Shown here: piece after piece, positions 59,656 through 64,000 of the stretch
Numbering within the stretch: the first letter of the stretch is position 1
Layout of the letters: each line of letters starts with the position of its first letter
Source: Thiohalocapsa sp. ML1
GTDB lineage: Bacteria; Pseudomonadota; Gammaproteobacteria; Chromatiales; Chromatiaceae
Assembly (NCBI RefSeq): GCF_001469165.1
Contig: NZ_JABX01000025.1
Coordinates: forward strand, 1 to 64,000
Reading direction: 5' to 3'
DNA length: 64,000 bases
Position numbers and translations under genes: made by a program
The notes under the pieces: model-generated
The model's database searches: none
Told to the model about the DNA's origin: nothing
Seen by the model: the letters and a program-made list of their open reading frames with translations, nothing else

Positions 59656-60144
59656 CTAAGCGGGGGATGACCGCAACAATCGGCGCAGCTTGGCCAAGAA
59701 GCCGGTCGACAGGCAAAGGCCACCCTGCTCGCGCAGTTCTTCAAGTACATCGAGGGGCTCATCGACCAGGCCCGCCTGCGCGGCAGCCAGCACGACGCCG
59801 ACGGTGCCGGTAATCGACAAGCCAAGCTGGCGGGCTTGTCGGCGCCCGGCCATGTCGTCGATGATCAGCAACTCGCCCCTGGCGCGTCGTGCCAAGGCGA
59901 TGGCCGCTGCCTCTCCCGCATCGACTTGGTTACGGAGCAGCACCACGACGGGGTCATTGTCGACGGGCTCGACGACATGGACGAAGGCCAACCGATCGCG
60001 CCAGTCCCCATGGACCGCGCCGGCCTGATCCAACTCCATGGCAACCTCGGTTGGGATCGCGATGCTGCCGTACAGCCGTTGCAAGAGATCGACCCTGCCG
60101 ACCTTCAACAGGCAGGTCAGAGGCGAGGTGTTGCTGACGATCAA
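59656..60144 (-). CDS. DUF3368-type PIN-domain toxin
   Basis: This 162-residue protein starts MIVSNTSPLTCLLKVGRVDLLQRLYGSIAIPTEVAMEL and has VDAGEAAAIALARRARGELLIIDDMAGRRQARQLGLSITGTVGVVLAAAQAGLVDEP, the DUF3368 branch of PIN ribonucleases. The first acidic residue of the PIN site is Asn5 here, as in many DUF3368 members. It overlaps the antitoxin gene by four bases. It would degrade RNA if released from its antitoxin. Confidence 0.88.
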   Translation of the reverse strand: MIVSNTSPLTCLLKVGRVDLLQRLYGSIAIPTEVAMELDQAGAVHGDWRDRLAFVHVVEPVDNDPVVVLLRNQVDAGEAAAIALARRARGELLIIDDMAGRRQARQLGLSITGTVGVVLAAAQAGLVDEPLDVLEELREQGGLCLSTGFLAKLRRLLRSSPA

Positions 60145-60410
60145 GGTCGGTCAGGCGGTATCGCCGCGGTGGCCGCCCGCATATCCTCCAAGGCGTCTTC
60201 AGGCGAGCCACCCCATGCAACTTGTCGCTGCGCCAGCAACGCCTGGAACGGGACGCGATCCATGCCGGCGACGGCCCGCGCCTGGGCAGGCTCAAGCAAT
60301 CCCTCCTTGACCAGGAATACCGCAAACTCGCGACGCAGTTCCTCTTCCGCGCGTGCCGGCGGGAGCTTGAGGGCGTTGAAGGCGTCGTCGGGTATCGGCA
60401 GACAGTACAT
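60141..60410 (-). CDS. UPF0175 family antitoxin
   Basis: This 89-residue protein, MYCLPIPDDAFNALKLPPARAEEELRREFAVFLVKEGLLEPAQARAVAGMDRVPFQALLAQRQV, matches UPF0175, the usual partner of DUF3368 toxins. I chose the start at 60410 because the UPF0175 fold begins there; a longer frame to 60566 has no family match. The stop overlaps the toxin start (ATGA). Confidence 0.85.
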   Translation of the reverse strand: MYCLPIPDDAFNALKLPPARAEEELRREFAVFLVKEGLLEPAQARAVAGMDRVPFQALLAQRQVAWGGSPEDALEDMRAATAAIPPDRP

Positions 60411-60587
60411 CGATCCGAGGTGAGCGTGTCGAGATCGGTTGCAGGTGAGGATAGCACGCTGTTGGTTCGGCTCACTCAGGCAGGCGAGCCGGCAGCGCCG
60501 GTTGGACCGCGATAGGTGATCACCCCAGGCTGGCCCACCCAATCCGTTGTACGCTGTGCACCGCAATCACGATCAAGGAGGCGGCCC

Positions 60588-60917
60588 ATGCAAACGACCG
60601 ACACCGAAACCTACCGGCTCCCCAGCGGGGCCGAGATCGAGATCCAGACCCTCCCGGCCCGCGGCGCCCGCGAGGTCGCGGCAGGCAACGAGCGGCCGCC
60701 CCTCGCGCAAGTGCTCGCACCCCTGGGCGAGGTCGCACAGCTCGTGCTGGATCAGCTCCGCTCCGCGGTCAAGTCTCCGGACGAGATCAAGGTGGAGCTC
60801 GGCGCCGCCCTCAAGGGCAAGTCCACCCTGGTCCTGGTCTCCGGCGAGACCGAGGCCACCCTCAAGGTCACCCTCACCTGGAGCAAGCCGGCGGACCGGG
60901 CCGAGCCGGCCGACTGA
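60588..60917 (+). CDS. Trypco1 (CU044_2847-like) protein
   Basis: This 109-residue protein, with YRLPSGAEIEIQTLP, LAQVLAPLGEVAQLVLDQLRSAVKSPDEIKVELGAALKGKSTLVLVSGETEATLKVTLTW, fits the trypsin-co-occurring domain 1 family (also named CU044_2847), known mainly from its neighbourhood with trypsin-like and NTPase conflict proteins. AAGGAGG is ideally placed before the start at 60588. The trypsin-NTPase gene follows after five bases. Confidence 0.8.
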   Translation: MQTTDTETYRLPSGAEIEIQTLPARGAREVAAGNERPPLAQVLAPLGEVAQLVLDQLRSAVKSPDEIKVELGAALKGKSTLVLVSGETEATLKVTLTWSKPADRAEPAD

Positions 60918-60922
60918 CCGCC

Positions 60923-62119
60923 ATGGCCACCGGGCTCGCCGCCCTGGGCCATAGCGTCGTCCGCGTCCTGGCGGCGGACGGCGCCTATGCGGGCCTCGGC
61001 TATCGCGTCGCCCCGGATCTGGTCATCACCTGTGCCCATGTCGTCGCGGCGGCCCTGGGGACCGACCCACAGGATCCGAGCCCACCCGCGGGCGAGGTGC
61101 GCCTCGACACGCCCTTGGCCTCAGGCGCCGGGACCGATGTGCAGATATCGGCCGCCCCGGTGCCGGGCGGCTGGCTCCCGGTCGCGGCTAACGGCGCGCC
61201 CGCAGACCTGGCCCTGCTGCGCGTTGCAGGCACCGGTTTCCCGCTGCCCGGCACGCCGGCGGGCCTCGACCCCGGCATCTCCCACACCGGCAAGCCCTTC
61301 GCCGCCTATGGCGGCCCGGATGGGCACCAGCGCCACCTGATCCTACTGGAGGGCCGTGTCCGCGCCCTGGTGGGCTCCGGCCGCTGGCAGCTCTCCGTGC
61401 GCGATTCCGACTATCCCATCGAGCCCGGCTGCAGCGGTGCCCCGGCCATCGACACCCGCACCGGCCTCGTCATCGGCCTCATCGCCCAGGACGAGCGGGA
61501 CCCCGCCATCCGGGCCGGCTTCCTGATCCCGGCCGCCCACCTGCGCGCGCTGCTGGCCGCGGCCGGGCTCTCACGCCCCGCCATCCCCGGCCTCCAACCC
61601 CTGCGCGACTGGCTCGATGGCCACCTGGGCCGTATCCTGCCCGTCCTCGCCGATCCGGTGCGCCGCTTCGTGGACTACTACGCAGGCGCACCGGACCGGC
61701 CGATGCCCTTCGCCGGGCGCGACGACGCCCTCGCCGAGCTGGACCGGCGGCTTGCCGACGGCGGTGGCGTCTTCCAATTGATCAGCGGCGCCGCCGGCCT
61801 CGGCAAGTCCGCGCTGCTGCTGCACTGGACCGCCCGCCGCCTGCGCGAGGACGCGGACCTGCGCCTGCTGTTCCTCCCCATCAGCATCCGCTTCGACACC
61901 GCCGAAGAGCGCACCGGCCTGCGGCTCCTGCACGCCCAGCTCGCCGGCCTGTTCGCCGAGGTCGCCTTCCCCGAGGGCATGAAGCCCGACCAGGAGGACT
62001 ACCGCGACCGCATCGCCGCCGGCTGGCAGGCCATCGCCGAGCGGCCGGGCGAGCGCTTCCAGGCGGCGATACGTGAAACCGCCCAAGCTATCCGTGATGT
62101 CAGCCGCTGGTGGCCCTGA
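60923..62119 (+). CDS. Trypsin-like protease fused to truncated STAND-type NTPase
   Basis: This 398-residue protein has an N-terminal trypsin fold with His39 (LVITCAHVV), Asp95 (ADLALLR) and Ser171 (EPGCSGAPAID), then a linker and a P-loop NTPase start (FAGRDDALAELDRRL, LISGAAGLGKSALLLHWTARRL with Lys295). It ends only about 100 residues after Walker A, before any Walker B, at a sequence (RETAQAIRDVSRWWP) that does not look like the continuation of a STAND module. So it is either a short variant or, more likely, a STAND gene cut at about 62060. No signal peptide, so it acts in the cytoplasm. Confidence 0.85.
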   Translation: MATGLAALGHSVVRVLAADGAYAGLGYRVAPDLVITCAHVVAAALGTDPQDPSPPAGEVRLDTPLASGAGTDVQISAAPVPGGWLPVAANGAPADLALLRVAGTGFPLPGTPAGLDPGISHTGKPFAAYGGPDGHQRHLILLEGRVRALVGSGRWQLSVRDSDYPIEPGCSGAPAIDTRTGLVIGLIAQDERDPAIRAGFLIPAAHLRALLAAAGLSRPAIPGLQPLRDWLDGHLGRILPVLADPVRRFVDYYAGAPDRPMPFAGRDDALAELDRRLADGGGVFQLISGAAGLGKSALLLHWTARRLREDADLRLLFLPISIRFDTAEERTGLRLLHAQLAGLFAEVAFPEGMKPDQEDYRDRIAAGWQAIAERPGERFQAAIRETAQAIRDVSRWWP

Positions 62120-62152
62120 CGTCAGTTCGGGCGTCCATCCAGAGTAAGGCTC

Positions 62153-64000
62153 ATGAGTCAAGCCGCAAGACGCTCCCACCGCGGTGACGAGTACCAAGTC
62201 GCCGTCGCCACCTATTGGGTGGCACGCCTGCTGACGGAAGACGCGATCGATTCCGTCCTGGTGGACGCTGTTGCGCTACCTGGCGAAGGCGCGCTGATGC
62301 AAGTCGACGACATCGTGGTCGGCTACCGCGACGGAACCTGGCGCTTCATCCAGGCCAAGAAGAACCAGACCAACCACGAGGTCTGGCGGCTGACCGATGC
62401 GGTGCTCCAGGCGGAGCTGATCAAGGCAAGGGACCAGCTTGAGTCCACCCCGGCCGGGCGGGTCGAATTCTGCTCGCGGACGCCGTTCGGCGATCTGGCC
62501 AAGCTGATCGAGGACGGCGCCGACTACCCTGACCATGCTGCCCTCGCGGCGAACGCGCCGGCAAGCCTCAAGCAGCCGCTCTCGCGGCTGGCGGTGATCC
62601 TCGATCGTGACGAGGCGACCGTCCTCGCCCTGCTGCGACGGATCAAGATCGGCCCGCACCTCGACTACGACGGCTGGGAGTCCCTGACCCGCGCTGAGCT
62701 TGTATCGCGTGTGACGGATGTCGATGTCGCGCTGGACGTGATCAACCGGCTGGTCCGTGCCCAGCAGTCGGGTCTCAAGGCCCGCGGCGATGCGCTGCAA
62801 CGCGCCGACCTGCTCGCGGCGCTGGAGGCGCGGGGTGTCCTGCCACTCCCCGCGGGGTCCGAGGCGGAGGATATCGCCGCTTTCGCCGACGCCTCCCGGA
62901 TCGGCCGCGGGTGGCAGCGGACCATCGGCGGCGAGCCCATCCCGCGCCCGGAGCTGCAACGGCTCATCGACTGGGCGGGGGGCTCGGAGTCGGTGAGTAT
63001 CCTGCTGACGGACGGCCCCGGCACCGGCAAGACCTGCCTGCTGCTGGACTTTGCCGACCATGTGGAGCAGCGCGCCGATTGCTGTCTGCTGTTCATCAAG
63101 GGCGACCTGTTTTCACACTGCGCCACCGAGGCCGATCTGACTGCGGCTGGGCTGCCCGCCGATTTGGTGCCAAGGGCCGCACGGTTGGCCCGGCATCGGC
63201 GCGTGGTCGTCATCCTCGATTCGCTGGACGTGCTGTCGCTGCACCGCGAGCACCGGTCGTTGCGGCTGTTTCTGGGCCTGCTCGACCGGCTCGAACGGCT
63301 GCCGAACCTGTGCCTGGTCACCGCCTGCCGCAACTTCGATCTGCACTACGACCCCTTGCTTCGCGAGCGCAAATGGGGCGCGACCCTGACCTTGGCACCA
63401 TTGGATTACGAGACGGTCGTGCTGCCGCTGCTGGGGAGACACGGGATTGCGGGCGACGCCCTTTCACCGAAGCTGAGAGGTCTGCTGGCGGTGCCGGAGA
63501 ACCTCAGGCTGCTGGTGGGCTCGGCCGTCGGCGGTGCGACACCGGCGGAGATCGCGGCCGTGACCTCGACGTTTCAGCTACAGACCCTCTACCTGGAGGA
63601 GGTGGTCCGCCGCGACCCGCTGCTCGGCGAGGCCGCGCTGACGGCGCTCCAAGGCATCGCGGGCCGGATGATGCGCGAGCGCAGTCTGCGCCTGCCGCGG
63701 GCGGCGGTTGCCATCGATGAGGGCCGCCTTCGGCGCCTGATCAGCCAGGACGTGCTCACCGAACCGGCGACGCCCGCCTCGGGTCAGATGATCGGTCTCG
63801 GACACCAGGCCCTGCTCGATGCGTTGACGGTGCGCTCGGCCCTCGCTGAGGGGCAGGACCTTAGGGCCTTCATCCTCGCCCACCCGCCGTTTCCGTTCCT
63901 GCGACCCGCCGTGCGTGGCTTTGCGATGCACCTGCGGGCGATCGATCCACCGCGCTTTCGCCGTCAGTTCCGGGCCGCCATCGGCGAGCCGGGGATCGCC
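62153..64000 (+). CDS. PD-(D/E)XK-like nuclease fused to P-loop NTPase (cut by window edge)
   Basis: The frame is open from ATG 62153 (AAGG upstream) to the window end, 616 codons. Residues 1-100 look like a restriction-endonuclease-fold/Cap4-type nuclease: RGDEYQVAVATYWVARLL (Glu13), MQVDDIVVGYRDGTWRFIQAKKN (Asp53, Gln67, Lys69). From about residue 265 a P-loop NTPase follows: ILLTDGPGTGKTCLLLDF (Lys293), RRVVVILDSLDVLS (Walker B Asp356) and LVTACRNFDL. This layout, a DNA nuclease tied to an NTPase sensor, is that of antiphage Avs/STAND-like effectors. The C-terminal sensor part lies outside the window. Confidence 0.8.
   Translation, partial: MSQAARRSHRGDEYQVAVATYWVARLLTEDAIDSVLVDAVALPGEGALMQVDDIVVGYRDGTWRFIQAKKNQTNHEVWRLTDAVLQAELIKARDQLESTPAGRVEFCSRTPFGDLAKLIEDGADYPDHAALAANAPASLKQPLSRLAVILDRDEATVLALLRRIKIGPHLDYDGWESLTRAELVSRVTDVDVALDVINRLVRAQQSGLKARGDALQRADLLAALEARGVLPLPAGSEAEDIAAFADASRIGRGWQRTIGGEPIPRPELQRLIDWAGGSESVSILLTDGPGTGKTCLLLDFADHVEQRADCCLLFIKGDLFSHCATEADLTAAGLPADLVPRAARLARHRRVVVILDSLDVLSLHREHRSLRLFLGLLDRLERLPNLCLVTACRNFDLHYDPLLRERKWGATLTLAPLDYETVVLPLLGRHGIAGDALSPKLRGLLAVPENLRLLVGSAVGGATPAEIAAVTSTFQLQTLYLEEVVRRDPLLGEAALTALQGIAGRMMRERSLRLPRAAVAIDEGRLRRLISQDVLTEPATPASGQMIGLGHQALLDALTVRSALAEGQDLRAFILAHPPFPFLRPAVRGFAMHLRAIDPPRFRRQFRAAIGEPGIA

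Overview
The window is high-GC, gene-dense gammaproteobacterial chromosome. The gene content (htpG, leuA, hemB, aroE, dxs, type IV pilus minor pilins, OpgH, Mla-type protein, short tandem repeats between genes) fits a Chromatiales-like purple sulfur bacterium. No rRNA, tRNA or photosynthesis gene is present to prove this, so the affiliation is an inference. No CRISPR array, tRNA, prophage or insertion sequence was seen.

Layout: 1-7.98 kb (minus strand) carries the start of dxs, a glutamine cyclotransferase, a SWIM/SNF2 helicase, a DoxX protein, 1.6 kb of repeats and a secreted cyclophilin. 8.2-12.4 kb (plus) carries two small membrane proteins and an RND transporter. 12.9-15.0 kb carries a VPLPA/PEP-CTERM-type surface protein behind a coupled 55-codon secreted ORF. 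15.3-22.7 kb (minus) is a minor pilin operon, pilV-pilW-pilX-pilY1-pilE. 22.9-31.3 kb carries a secreted trypsin-like protease, glutathione reductase with a peroxiredoxin-glutaredoxin hybrid, a small secreted peptide, phosphoglucomutase and htpG. 31.6-42.6 kb carries a HEPN/MNT toxin-antitoxin pair, two different 2-isopropylmalate synthases, a YwaF-type membrane protein, an MlaC-like protein, a thioredoxin, hemB, aroE, two unknown proteins and an orphan antitoxin. 42.7-50.0 kb (minus) is a nine-gene Mrp/Mbh-type cation antiporter cluster. 50.5-57.1 kb (plus) carries OpgH, an FkbM methyltransferase and a tightly coupled five-gene cluster: MDR dehydrogenase, QueD/6-PTPS-like protein, GT4 glycosyltransferase, methyltransferase and pyrophosphatase-like protein. 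57.1-60.4 kb carries a pentapeptide-repeat protein, O-acetylhomoserine sulfhydrylase and a PIN/UPF0175 toxin-antitoxin pair. 60.6-64 kb is a probable conflict/defence locus: a trypco1-like protein, a trypsin-NTPase cut off before Walker B, and a nuclease-NTPase that runs off the window.

Two things stand out beyond ordinary genes. First, many intergenic gaps are filled by short tandem arrays with a 7-bp period (CTAGCCC, GTTTGAA, GGGCCGA types) or a 6-bp period (CGATTT/CGATCC). These arrays touch stop and start codons, and they supply the last residues and stop codons of leuA, hemB, aroE, the peroxiredoxin hybrid and an antitoxin. Second, the best candidates for little-described systems are the five-gene pterin-synthase-like/glycosyltransferase cluster at 53.1-57.1 kb and the trypco1/trypsin/nuclease-NTPase locus at the right edge. 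The Mrp cluster has archaeal Mbh-like gene order with three antiporter-like subunits and no hydrogenase genes.
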